Source of the DNA: Hyphomicrobiales bacterium
GTDB lineage: Bacteria; Pseudomonadota; Alphaproteobacteria; Rhizobiales; Devosiaceae
Direction of reading: 5' to 3'
Assembly (NCBI GenBank): GCA_027487555.1
Contig: JAIYDI010000041.1
Span: 1-64,000 of the forward strand
Length of the DNA stretch: 64,000 bases
A program made the translations under genes and the position numbers. The notes beneath the pieces were generated by a model. It ran no database searches. It saw only the letters and a list, made by a program, of their open reading frames with translations, and was not told the origin of the DNA. Shown in pieces: positions 45,741 through 54,423 of this stretch (the stretch's first letter is position 1; each line of letters starts with the position of its first letter).

Positions 45741-46840
45741 AGCCGCTCGGTCGCGGGATCGAACAGGCAGGCGCGCGTCATGTCGACGGCGAGCGGCATG
45801 TCCTCTCCGGTCTTGGGCGCCTCGTCCGGCGAGAACCGGCCGACCACTTCCTTCTGGCCGAACTTCAGTACCGCCATGGTTTCGGCGCCCGTCGGCTCCA
45901 CCACTTCCACCGGTGCCGACAGTGTTGCGAAGCCGGCGCGCTCGGACGTCGCCGAACTCTGGCGGCTGAGGTGCTCCGGTCGGATGCCGAGGATCACCGA
46001 GCGACTTGTCGCCCTTTCGGCAACGCCGTTCTGCAACTGCAGCATCGCCGTGCCGCCATTGACGAGCGGGAAACTTACCGCCGGCGTGCCATTGGCCGTG
46101 GTTATTTCGCCATTGATGAAGTTCATCGAAGGCGAGCCCATGAATCCGGCGACGAACACATTGGACGGGCGATTGTAGATCACCTCGGGCTCGTCGAACT
46201 GCTGCACTTCGCCCTTGTGCATCACCGCGATGCGTGACGCGAGCGTCATGGCTTCGATCTGGTCGTGCGTCACATAGATGGTGGTCTTGCCAACACGCTG
46301 GTGCAACTTCTTGATTTCCGTCCGCATGTCGACGCGCAGCTTCGCGTCGAGGTTGGAGAGCGGCTCGTCGAACAGGAACAGCGCCGGATCGCGCACCAGC
46401 GCGCGCCCCATGGCGACGCGCTGCCGTTGCCCGCCCGAGAGCTGGCCCGGCTTGCGGTTCAGCAGCGGCTCGATCTGCAGCAGCGCCGCCACGCGGGCGA
46501 TCGCCGCCTGCTGTTCCGGCTTCGGCACGTTGCGGCTTTCCATGCCGAACGCCATGTTCTCCTTCACCGTCATGGTGGGGTAGAGCGCGTAGGACTGGAA
46601 CACCATGGCGATGTCGCGATCCTTGGGCGCCACAGAATTCACCATGCGGTCGCCGATCCAGATCTCACCCTGGGTGATGGATTCAAGCCCGGCCGTCATG
46701 GCGAGCAACGTCGATTTTCCGCAGCCCGACGGCCCGACCAGTGCAATGAATTCGCCGGTCTTCGCTTCGAGATTGATGCCCTTGAGCACCTCGACCGAAC
46801 CATAGTTTTTCCGCAGATTGCGGATGGTCAGCGATGCCAT
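45734..46840 (-). CDS. Sugar ABC transporter ATPase (MalK/UgpC type)
   Basis: A 368-aa ATPase powering sugar import. Walker A GPSGCGKST, Q-loop MVFQSYALYPTMTV, signature LSGGQRQRVAMG, Walker B LFLFDEPLSNLD and the switch His in YVTHDQIEAMTLA are intact. The C-terminal 130 residues are the MalK-type TOBE regulatory domain (ILGIRPEHL). It follows the second permease gene by 17 nt. It may also serve the second ABC operon at 57.3-60.5 kb, which has no ATPase. Confidence 0.96.
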   Translation of the reverse strand: MASLTIRNLRKNYGSVEVLKGINLEAKTGEFIALVGPSGCGKSTLLAMTAGLESITQGEIWIGDRMVNSVAPKDRDIAMVFQSYALYPTMTVKENMAFGMESRNVPKPEQQAAIARVAALLQIEPLLNRKPGQLSGGQRQRVAMGRALVRDPALFLFDEPLSNLDAKLRVDMRTEIKKLHQRVGKTTIYVTHDQIEAMTLASRIAVMHKGEVQQFDEPEVIYNRPSNVFVAGFMGSPSMNFINGEITTANGTPAVSFPLVNGGTAMLQLQNGVAERATSRSVILGIRPEHLSRQSSATSERAGFATLSAPVEVVEPTGAETMAVLKFGQKEVVGRFSPDEAPKTGEDMPLAVDMTRACLFDPATERLI

Positions 46841-46857
46841 GACTTAAGCCTCCGAAT

Positions 46858-47766
46858 TCATTTGATCGCGCCTTGCGTGAGGCCGCGGACGAAATACTTG
46901 CCACCGAAAAAGTAGACCAGCAGCGGCGGCAGGGCGCCGATCAGCACCGCGGCGCTCATGACATCGTAGGAGCGCACCGTCGTACCGCTCATCGACAGCG
47001 CCACCAGTGCAGCGGTGATGGGCTGGTTTGCACCCGAATTCAGCACCACGCCGAACAGGTACTCGTTCCAGATACCGGTAAACTGCCAGATCACCGTGAC
47101 GATGAGGATCGGCGGGGAGATGGGCAGGATGATCTTGTAGAAGATGCGCCAGAAGCCCGCACCGTCTATACGCGCCGCCTTCACCAGGTCATCGGGGATA
47201 CCGATGAAGTAGTTGCGGCAGAACAGCGTGGTGAAGCTGAGGCCCTGGATGCAGTGCACGAGGATCAGCCCGTAGACCGAATTCGAAAGCTCGAGCTGGC
47301 CGAGTACGAAAGCCCAAGGCAAGAGCGCGATCTGGCCGGGCATGAATACGCCGAGCAGCATCATGCCGAAGATTACCTCGGAGCCGGGGAACTTCCACTT
47401 GCTGAGCACATAGCCGTTTATGGCGCCGAGCGCGGTAGAGATGATGGTCGCCGGAACCACCATCATGATCGAATTCCAGAAGTAGCGCTGCATGCCGGCG
47501 CATTGACCGCCGATGCAGAACTCACCCCAGGCCTGTGGCCATGCGCTGAGGTGCAGACTCTGCGGCAGGGACATCAGCCCATTGGCCGAGATTTCCTCGA
47601 GCGGGCGGAACGAGTTGACGATCACCACCAGCAGCGGGACGATGTAGAACAGCGCAAATGCTGTCAGCAGCCCGTAGATGACGATGCGGCTGATCATCCG
47701 GCGCCGGCTGGCGGCGCTGGCCTCATGGTCGATGATTGGACTGGACGACAGGGTTGCATCAGCCAC
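46858..47766 (-). CDS. Sugar ABC transporter permease (MalG type)
   Basis: A 302-aa inner-membrane protein with six helices. The EAA loop contacting the ATPase is DLVKAARIDGAGFWRIFYKI followed by ILP. The C-terminal FFGGKYFVRGLTQGAIK is typical of MalG-like permeases. It overlaps the upstream permease gene by 8 nt. Confidence 0.95.
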   Translation of the reverse strand: MADATLSSSPIIDHEASAASRRRMISRIVIYGLLTAFALFYIVPLLVVIVNSFRPLEEISANGLMSLPQSLHLSAWPQAWGEFCIGGQCAGMQRYFWNSIMMVVPATIISTALGAINGYVLSKWKFPGSEVIFGMMLLGVFMPGQIALLPWAFVLGQLELSNSVYGLILVHCIQGLSFTTLFCRNYFIGIPDDLVKAARIDGAGFWRIFYKIILPISPPILIVTVIWQFTGIWNEYLFGVVLNSGANQPITAALVALSMSGTTVRSYDVMSAAVLIGALPPLLVYFFGGKYFVRGLTQGAIK

Positions 47767-48688
47767 GGCCGCTCTCCCTTCTGCGACGCCAGGTCAGGTA
47801 AAGCGAATACGGCACAAGGACCACGGCAAGCGCCGCAAGGATCATCATTGCCGCGGCAGCGCCTTCGCCGATCTCGCCGCGCTGGAACATCAGGTCATAC
47901 ACATAGGTCGCCGGGAAGGTCGTCGAGATGCCGGGGCCCGAATTGGTCAGCGCCACGGCGAGATCGAATGTCTTGATGGCGGCCTGCAACTGCACCACCG
48001 CCACCGCGAGGAAGATGGGCGCAATGGTGGGCAGGATCACCTTGCGATAGATGCGGAAGGTTGATGCGCCATCGATCGATGCGGCCTTGATGATGTCGCC
48101 ATCGACCGAGCGGAGGCCCGCGAGGAACAGCGCCATGGTGAACCCGGCGCTCTGCCACACACCGGTAATGATGATGGCCCAGATGGCGTTCTTGCGATCG
48201 GTGGTCAGCGCGAACTGGAAGTCGGTCCAGCCGAGTGAATTGACGAGAAACTGAATGCCGGCGGTCGGGTTGTAGAGCCACTGCCAGACGGTGCCGGTGA
48301 CGATGAAGCTCACCGCCAGCGGGTACATGTACATGGTGCGCCAGAAGCTCTCGGCCCGGATCTTCTGATCGAGCAGAACTGCGAGCAGCAGCCCAACGGC
48401 CATCGCCGCGAACACATAAAAGAACGAGAAGAAGAACAGGTTGGAGTAAGCGACACCCCAGCGCCGGTTGTTCCACAGGCTGACGTAGTTTTCGAGCCCG
48501 CGGAAGCCATAGGTCGGCAGCAGCGTGGAATCGCTCAAGGAGATATAGAAAGTCCAGCCCGCAAACACGAAGACATAGATGAATGAAGCCAGAATCGAGG
48601 GCGCGATCACGAAGATCGGCACCAGCTTCCTCAGCTTCTCGCCCGTGCTCGTGCCGCCGGCCGTGCCAGAATATACAGCGCTACTCAC
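47759..48688 (-). CDS. Sugar ABC transporter permease (MalF type)
   Basis: A 309-aa inner-membrane protein. The GTG start at 48688 is preferred because AGGGGG lies 5 nt upstream. The EAA loop reads DIIKAASIDGASTFRIYRKV, then ILP. About six membrane helices, the first beginning PIFVIAPSILASFIYVFVFA. It is downstream of the binding-protein gene, separated by a strong hairpin. Confidence 0.95.
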   Translation of the reverse strand: MSSAVYSGTAGGTSTGEKLRKLVPIFVIAPSILASFIYVFVFAGWTFYISLSDSTLLPTYGFRGLENYVSLWNNRRWGVAYSNLFFFSFFYVFAAMAVGLLLAVLLDQKIRAESFWRTMYMYPLAVSFIVTGTVWQWLYNPTAGIQFLVNSLGWTDFQFALTTDRKNAIWAIIITGVWQSAGFTMALFLAGLRSVDGDIIKAASIDGASTFRIYRKVILPTIAPIFLAVAVVQLQAAIKTFDLAVALTNSGPGISTTFPATYVYDLMFQRGEIGEGAAAAMMILAALAVVLVPYSLYLTWRRRRESGRG

Positions 48689-48717
48689 GGTTCCCCCTAA
48701 GAGCAGGTGACAAGGCA

Positions 48718-48746
48718 CCGGCCGCGGCTTGTGCCACCGCGGCCGG
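48718..48746 (-). promoter_or_regulatory. Hairpin between binding protein and permease genes
   Basis: A perfect 10-bp G/C stem (CCGGCCGCGG / CCGCGGCCGG, 9-nt loop) lies 18 nt after the binding-protein stop. Such hairpins commonly let most transcripts end or be stabilised there, so the binding protein is made in excess over the permeases. Confidence 0.6.
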
Positions 48747-48763
48747 ATAAACGTCAGTGTCGA

Positions 48764-50035
48764 TTACATCTGGGCTTCGACGGCGTCGGCCATCAGGTTG
48801 GCCGCTTCCTCAGAGCTCATCTCGGGCGAGTTCACGAACTCGGTGATCGTGTCCATCATCGCACCGCGATACTTCTGGAGAACGGTCATGTTGTGGGCCA
48901 TCGAGCGGACCAGCGTGCCGCCTTCGATCGAGCCCTTCAGCTCGGCCTGGCTCTGCTGCTGGCAGGCGTTGAAGCCCTTGGTCAGGTCAACGTCGAGGCG
49001 GGCCGGGATCGAGCCCTTCGCAATGTTGAACACGGTCTGGAAATCCGGGCTCAGGATCGTGGAGGCAAGCAGCTTCTGGCCAGCCTGGAAGTCCGGATCG
49101 TTCTGCTTGAAGAACACCACCGAGTCCGAGTTCAGGATGAAGCCATTGCCAGACCAGTCGGTCGGCGACTGGCCGCACAGGATGTCGGTGCCGGGGGTCT
49201 TGCCGATCGAAACGAGACGGCCGAGTTCCCAGTCGCCCATGATGAAGAACAGCGCATCGCCGTTGGACATCATGTTGGCGCCGGTGTCGTAGTCACGGCC
49301 GGCGATCGCCGGGTCCATGTACTTCGAAACCATCAGCTTCATCTGGTCGAAGGCCTTGATCATGGCCGGCGAACGCAGCGCCTCGACGTCGCCTTCAACG
49401 AAGGCCTTGCGATACAGATCGAGGTCCTGGCCATAGACGACCGTTTCGAACGTGGTCGCGTCGGACCAGTCGGCGCTGAAATGCGCGAGGCAGACCTTGC
49501 CAGCGGCGATGGCCTTGTCGCAGGCGGCGTTGAAATCGGCCCAGGTCTTGGGCAGTTCGGTCACGCCCGATGCTTCCATGGCGGCCTTGTTGCCCCAGAT
49601 CCAGTTGATCCGGTGGATGTTCATCGGGGCTGCGACCCACTTGCCTTCCGGCTTCATGACCGGCAGCAGCTCGGGCGCCACGACGGCATCCCAACCTTCG
49701 GCGGTGGCCAGTTCATCCATGTCGGCAGTGCCGCCGGTGGCGTTCCACTCGGCAATTTCCGGGCCCTTCAGCTGCACGGCAGCCGGAGCGTTGCCCGCCA
49801 CCACGTCGGCGCGCAGCTTGGCAAGCGTGTTTGCCGTGTGACCGGCGATCGCAGTCTGCTCCCAGGTGCCGCCCTTGGCGGTGAACATCTCGCCCAGCTT
49901 GGCGATCGAGGCGGCATCATTGCCGGACGCCCACTGGTGCAGCATCAGAACCTTCGGATTGGCGAGCGCCGTGCCCGACATCAGGGCAACACTCATCGCG
50001 ACCGCGGCGACCGCGGCCTTCAGCTTCAACGTCAT
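48764..50035 (-). CDS. Sugar ABC transporter substrate-binding protein
   Basis: A 423-aa periplasmic binding protein. The start at 50035 follows GGGAGAGAAATC and opens a Sec signal peptide ending SGTALA-NPKV. The mature part (VLMLHQWASGNDAASIAKLG, PMNIHRINWIWGNKAAME, FIMGDWELGRL) fits the family 1 (MalE-like) sugar-binding fold. First gene of the seven-gene operon. Ligand unknown. Confidence 0.95.
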   Translation of the reverse strand: MTLKLKAAVAAVAMSVALMSGTALANPKVLMLHQWASGNDAASIAKLGEMFTAKGGTWEQTAIAGHTANTLAKLRADVVAGNAPAAVQLKGPEIAEWNATGGTADMDELATAEGWDAVVAPELLPVMKPEGKWVAAPMNIHRINWIWGNKAAMEASGVTELPKTWADFNAACDKAIAAGKVCLAHFSADWSDATTFETVVYGQDLDLYRKAFVEGDVEALRSPAMIKAFDQMKLMVSKYMDPAIAGRDYDTGANMMSNGDALFFIMGDWELGRLVSIGKTPGTDILCGQSPTDWSGNGFILNSDSVVFFKQNDPDFQAGQKLLASTILSPDFQTVFNIAKGSIPARLDVDLTKGFNACQQQSQAELKGSIEGGTLVRSMAHNMTVLQKYRGAMMDTITEFVNSPEMSSEEAANLMADAVEAQM

Positions 50036-50142
50036 GATTTCTCTCTCCCATGAGCGCACTTGTCCTGCCGCCGGTTTGCCGGTCATCCAAGCCACTTGCG
50101 CTTTTGTTGCGGTGGTGCACATCCTCCAGCCCACCGTCAGCA

Positions 50143-50162
50143 TTAGTTCTATGGTGAACTTA
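50143..50162. promoter_or_regulatory. Probable ROK repressor operator
   Basis: TTAGTTC-N6-GAACTTA is a 20-bp near-palindrome (one mismatched pair) in the 160-nt gap between the divergent binding-protein and ROK genes. TTAGTT/AACTAA-like arms are typical of ROK/XylR-family sites. Confidence 0.6.
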
Positions 50163-50195
50163 TTTGGCTTGTCAACGCGCCGAGGGGAGGGAAGC

Positions 50196-51401
50196 GTGAA
50201 CAAGATCGAACTTAAATCCCTACTCGCCGACAGGACATTAGGGACCCCCACGGGACAGGTTGTCCGCCTGCTCAGCGAGCGCGGCGCGCTGAGTGCTGCG
50301 CAGATCGCGCGGCTCAGCGGGCTTGCGAAATCAACGGTTTCGACGACGCTGAGCGACCTGCGCCGTTCCGGTGTCGTGGTCGAGACCGCCGAGGCCGATC
50401 CGGCGCGTACCGGCGGCGCCGGACGTCCGGCCACCATGCTCTCCCTCAACCCGGATGCGGGCACCTGTGTCGGGGCGCTGATCGGCCTGCGCGAAATCCA
50501 GGTCATCGTGGCGGATGTCTCGCACGCCATCATCGCGAGCCATACCGAAGTGATGGACGAGGATTACTCGCCCGCCGAGGCTGCCGACGTCATCCGCGCC
50601 CTCGTCCGTCGCGCCTATCGCGAACACGCGCTGTCGACAGCCGGCCTTCTCGGCGTCGGCGTTGCCATCGCCGGCCCCGTCAATCCCCGTGACGGGCGCA
50701 TCCAGCGCGCCAGCGTCGTGCCGACCTGGGCCGGCACCGATGTCCGCGAGGTGTTCGGGCCCCTGTTTCAGCGCCCGATCTTTATCGACAACGAGAGCAA
50801 TTGCGCCGCACTTGCCGAAATGATGTGGGGGGCGGCCCAGGGGCACGAGGATTTCGTGCTGTTCAAGATCGATCTGGGTGTCGGTGGCGCCATCGTCCAT
50901 GGCGGGCGCGTGCTCACGGGCGTCGCCGGCGGCAGCGGCGAATTCGGCCACATGACCATCGACCCCACCGGCCCGCTCTGTCGCTGCGGCAATCGCGGCT
51001 GCCTCGAGTTGACCGCGAGCTTCAAGCCATTCCTCCGCCTCGCTCAGAACCGCTTCCGCCGCGCCTTGACGCCCGAGGACGTGATCGACATGGCGCGCGA
51101 TGGCGATGTCGGCTGCCGCCGGCTGATCATCGACTGCGCCGAGGCGGCCGGCCATGGGCTCGGCATCATCGGCACCATCATCAATCCGCCACTCGTGGTG
51201 GTTTCGGGCCGTATGGTGCGTGCCGGCGATCTTCTGCTCGAGCCCCTGCGGCAGAGCTTCGAACGGCATACGCTGGTCAAGAACGACGACGTACCGCCCG
51301 AAAGCCGCACCCGCTTCGTACCCGGCCGCTTCGTCGAGAACGACTCGGTGCTGGGCGCGGTCGGCCTCGTGCTCCGGCACCAGGCCTATGCGCCGGTCTA
51401 G
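50196..51401 (+). CDS. ROK-family transcriptional regulator
   Basis: A 401-aa repressor of the NagC/XylR type, probably controlling the divergent ABC operon and sensing its sugar. The GTG start at 50196 has GGGGAGGGAAGC upstream. An N-terminal winged helix (LSAAQIARLSGLAKSTVSTT) precedes the ROK domain: GVGVAIAGPVNPRDGRI, DNESNCAALAEMMWGAAQG, GGSGEFGHMTID and the zinc motif CRCGNRGCLE. The sugar-kinase-like ATP site is degenerate, as usual in ROK repressors. Confidence 0.93.
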   Translation: MNKIELKSLLADRTLGTPTGQVVRLLSERGALSAAQIARLSGLAKSTVSTTLSDLRRSGVVVETAEADPARTGGAGRPATMLSLNPDAGTCVGALIGLREIQVIVADVSHAIIASHTEVMDEDYSPAEAADVIRALVRRAYREHALSTAGLLGVGVAIAGPVNPRDGRIQRASVVPTWAGTDVREVFGPLFQRPIFIDNESNCAALAEMMWGAAQGHEDFVLFKIDLGVGGAIVHGGRVLTGVAGGSGEFGHMTIDPTGPLCRCGNRGCLELTASFKPFLRLAQNRFRRALTPEDVIDMARDGDVGCRRLIIDCAEAAGHGLGIIGTIINPPLVVVSGRMVRAGDLLLEPLRQSFERHTLVKNDDVPPESRTRFVPGRFVENDSVLGAVGLVLRHQAYAPV

Positions 51402-51499
51402 ACTGGTTCACGTCTTTCCTGAAGCGCTGAGATGCCCCAACGCTCTGCCTGTCGCGCCTCCGGACCGGAACCATGCTGCAGCCATGGCGCGCCGCACCC

Positions 51500-52579
51500 T
51501 TAGCGGCGCCCGCCCGCCGCAACCCGCTCCAGCATTTCGATAATGGGTACGCAGATATCCTGCCGCTTGCCTTCCCACGGGTAGATATAGGGCAGCACCC
51601 CGGGTGAGTTGTTGATTTCAAGCACGGCGAATGTCTCCGCCGAGGCGGGAAGCGTGCGGTCCGTGACGATGGTATCGAGCGCAGCGATCCTGAGCGGCGC
51701 GAGGCTCCGGCACATATCCTCCACCATCGCGCCATAGCTTGGGTGGATGGCCTCGGCGCATTCGATCGTGTCGGCCCCGACGGCGCCGTTCGACACCGAT
51801 CTGAGCATCAGCCGCTGTCCCGCCTCGGGCACCGCCTGCAGGCCGAGCCCGCTGAGCGCGAGGTGGTCCGTCAACTCGGCGTTGACGACAATCGGCAGAT
51901 GGCCGGGCAGTTTGCGCACCTCGCGCTCGGCGTTCTTCTGCGCGATCAGCGTCGCGATATCGCTGACCCCGTCGCCAACGACATTGGGCGGCATGGAAAT
52001 CTTCACCCCCACGACGCGGGGCTCGACATAGAAGAACCGGACCACCTCGCCGACGAGGCTGCGCTCCACCACCACCTGTGGGTGAAAGCTGGCCGCCGCC
52101 GCAAACGCCGTGCGCACCGCAGCGCGATCCCCGAGGCCCGGCGCCACGAAATAGCCCTTCTTGCCCTCGTCCGGTTTCACGCACACCGGCCAGCCCAGCA
52201 CCTCTGCATAGTCGCAGGCCGCATCGATCTCGGCACTCTCGAACACCCGCCCTTCGGGCACGGGAAAGCCCCGGGCTGCCAGAAAATCCTTGGTGCGCTG
52301 CTTCGACACCACCGTGGGGAAGGCCGTCGTGTTGATATGGTCGCCCTTGCTCAGCGGGAATGCCGGATCCTGCCGGGTCAGGCGGCCACTGCGGAAGCTG
52401 AACACGGCGCCGCCGATGCGCATGCCGAGCCGAAAGCTGTTGGCACGCGGCGTATTCAACAGCCAGGTCATGAAGCAGTCATGGCCGCGCTCGCGGGCAA
52501 CCCGCAGCACTTCGCGCGCGTGCAGGTCGAGTTTGAAGGGCTCGACCGCCATCGAAATCCCGATCGGTGCGTTCGACAT
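51500..52579 (-). CDS. ATP-grasp ligase, cyanophycin-synthetase-like
   Basis: A 359-aa ATP-grasp protein predicted to join a carboxylate to an amine. The start at 52579 follows GGGAG. TKDFLAARGFPVPEGRVF, WPVCVKPDEGKKGYFVAPG and PPNVVGDGVSDIATLIAQKN match the ATP-grasp core of cyanophycin synthetases and GshF-like enzymes, and FAVLEINNSPGVLPYIYPWE supplies the metal-binding Glu/Asn pair. The N-terminal and Mur-ligase parts of cyanophycin synthetase are absent. It lies 79 nt after the efflux pump gene, on the same strand. Confidence 0.82.
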   Translation of the reverse strand: MSNAPIGISMAVEPFKLDLHAREVLRVARERGHDCFMTWLLNTPRANSFRLGMRIGGAVFSFRSGRLTRQDPAFPLSKGDHINTTAFPTVVSKQRTKDFLAARGFPVPEGRVFESAEIDAACDYAEVLGWPVCVKPDEGKKGYFVAPGLGDRAAVRTAFAAAASFHPQVVVERSLVGEVVRFFYVEPRVVGVKISMPPNVVGDGVSDIATLIAQKNAEREVRKLPGHLPIVVNAELTDHLALSGLGLQAVPEAGQRLMLRSVSNGAVGADTIECAEAIHPSYGAMVEDMCRSLAPLRIAALDTIVTDRTLPASAETFAVLEINNSPGVLPYIYPWEGKRQDICVPIIEMLERVAAGGRR

Positions 52580-52658
52580 GGCTACTCCCGACGGACCTCG
52601 CGACACGGCACGAACAACATGCCGACCCGGGGGGCACACCGCGGACCGGCCATCCCCG

Positions 52659-54242
52659 TCAGTGTCCCGCGGCCTCGGCCGGCACCTCCTTGGGCTTTTG
52701 CATGAACAGGGTGCAGGCGGCAAGCAGCGCGAACAACATGGTCAGCAGCATGAACACGTCGGCGATGGACATCACATAGGCCTGGGACTGCGCCTGTGCC
52801 GCCATCTGCTTGAGTGCGGCCGTGGCGCCGTCGAGCCCACTGGCGTTGAAGGTCTGCGTCAGCAGGGCCTGTTCGTTCGCGGCGGCCGCGTTCGACCAGT
52901 TCAGCGCTTCGGCCAGTCGCGCATTGTGCAGCGCGGCGCGGTCGGTGAGGAGCGTATTGATCATGGCCAGGCCAACTGCGCCACCGAGGTTGCGGGTCAG
53001 GTTGAACAGGCCCGACCCCCCCTTCAGCCGGCTTGGCGGCAATGTGCCAAGCGCCAGATTGTTGATGGGCACCATGCACAGCATCATCGACACGCCCCGG
53101 AACACCTGCGGCCAGAGCAGGTCCTCGAACACCCAGTCGGCGGTGAGCTGCGTCATCATCAGCGTGCCGATGCCGAAGCCGATGAAGCCGATCGCCATCA
53201 TCAGCCGCGGGTCCATCTTCCGCGACAGGATACCTGCGATGGGCGCTGTCAGGAACATGCACAGCCCGGACAGGACCAGCGTCTCGCCGATCTGCATCGA
53301 GCTGAAACCGCGGATATGCCCCAGATAGAGCGGGTAAAGATAGGTGAGACCGTACAGCCCGATACCCATCGCAAACGAGAAGACCGAACCGATGGAGAAG
53401 TTGATATTGCCGAAGGCCTTGAGGTCGACGATGGGGAAATCCGCCTTGAAGGCGCGCCAGAAGAACAGCACCCCGCCCACGACCAGCACCACGGCGAATA
53501 TGGTCACGGACTCATCGGCCAGCCAGTCGTTCGAAGGCCCCTCCTCCAGCACATATTCGAGCGAGCCGAGAAAAGCGGCCAGGCCCAGCAGCCCCCACCA
53601 GTCGAACTTCTTCATCAGGTCGAATTCCGGCTTGTCGAAATCGATCAGCATCCAGGCCCCGAAGGCGACGAGAACACCGGCCGGCACATTGATAAGAAAC
53701 AGCCAGTGCCAGGAAAAAATGCTGGTCAGATAGCCGCCCACAGTCGGCCCGATGGTCGGCGCCAGTGTCGCGACGAGCCCGATGATCGGGGAAACGATCG
53801 GCCGCTTTGACGGCGGGAACACCGAAAACGCCGCAGCGAAGACCGACGGGATCATGCCACCGCCAATGAAGCCCTGCAGAGCCCGGTAGACGATCATCTG
53901 GTCGATGGAGGTGGCGGTGGCGCACATCAGGCTCGCAAGCGTGAAGCCCGCTGCGGAAATGCTGAACAGCACACGCGTCGACAAAATCCGCGCCAAAGTG
54001 CCGGAAAGCGGGATCATGATCACCTCGGCGATCAGGTACGCCGTCTGCACCCAGCTGATCTCGTCCGAACCGGCTCCAAGGCCGGCCTGGATCTCGCTCA
54101 ATGACGACGACACGACCTGAATGTCGAGGATCGCCATGAACATGCCGAACACCATGATCACGAAAGCGATCACGCGGCGCACGGGCACTGCGTCCGGATC
54201 GTGGGGCAAGGCAGGCGCGGAGGAAAGGGCGATGTCGCTCAT
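52659..54242 (-). CDS. emrB: DHA2-family MFS drug exporter (EmrB-like)
   Basis: A 527-aa inner-membrane proton antiporter with 14 helices. It starts MSDIALSS, with motif C-like LVATLAPTIGPTVGGYL and motif D1 MAILDIQVVSSSLSEIQ typical of EmrB. It forms a tripartite pump with the upstream HlyD-type adaptor and an outer-membrane channel encoded elsewhere. Repeat copy D lies between the two genes. Expression is likely controlled by the TetR gene at 55716. Confidence 0.93.
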   Translation of the reverse strand: MSDIALSSAPALPHDPDAVPVRRVIAFVIMVFGMFMAILDIQVVSSSLSEIQAGLGAGSDEISWVQTAYLIAEVIMIPLSGTLARILSTRVLFSISAAGFTLASLMCATATSIDQMIVYRALQGFIGGGMIPSVFAAAFSVFPPSKRPIVSPIIGLVATLAPTIGPTVGGYLTSIFSWHWLFLINVPAGVLVAFGAWMLIDFDKPEFDLMKKFDWWGLLGLAAFLGSLEYVLEEGPSNDWLADESVTIFAVVLVVGGVLFFWRAFKADFPIVDLKAFGNINFSIGSVFSFAMGIGLYGLTYLYPLYLGHIRGFSSMQIGETLVLSGLCMFLTAPIAGILSRKMDPRLMMAIGFIGFGIGTLMMTQLTADWVFEDLLWPQVFRGVSMMLCMVPINNLALGTLPPSRLKGGSGLFNLTRNLGGAVGLAMINTLLTDRAALHNARLAEALNWSNAAAANEQALLTQTFNASGLDGATAALKQMAAQAQSQAYVMSIADVFMLLTMLFALLAACTLFMQKPKEVPAEAAGH

Positions 54243-54319
54243 GGCGAGGCTCCGGGGCGGCAGCGCCGCCTTGGGTGTCGATGGAACCGGCCACGCCGAT
54301 CCCGCTGGTCGTATTGGGG

Positions 54320-54423
54320 TTAGGGCGCTTCCAGGGAAAGCTGCATGACTTTCTCAGTTTGAAAGCACGACAAAACAAGGACTTAGATCATTTCAGCGTG
54401 TCTGCGAAAACGTGAAATGATCT
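54320..54423. repeat. RIME-like palindromic repeat, copy D
   Basis: Full copy inside the emrA-emrB gap. Hairpin 1 is imperfect (GGGAAAG/CTTTCTC). Hairpin 2 pairs AGATCATTTCA (54385-54395) perfectly with TGAAATGATCT (54413-54423). The right end overlaps the emrA stop codon. Confidence 0.85.

Noticed and set aside
52585..52658. A separate promoter for the ATP-grasp gene
   Set aside because: No -35/-10 pair could be found in the gap; read-through from emrB is simpler.
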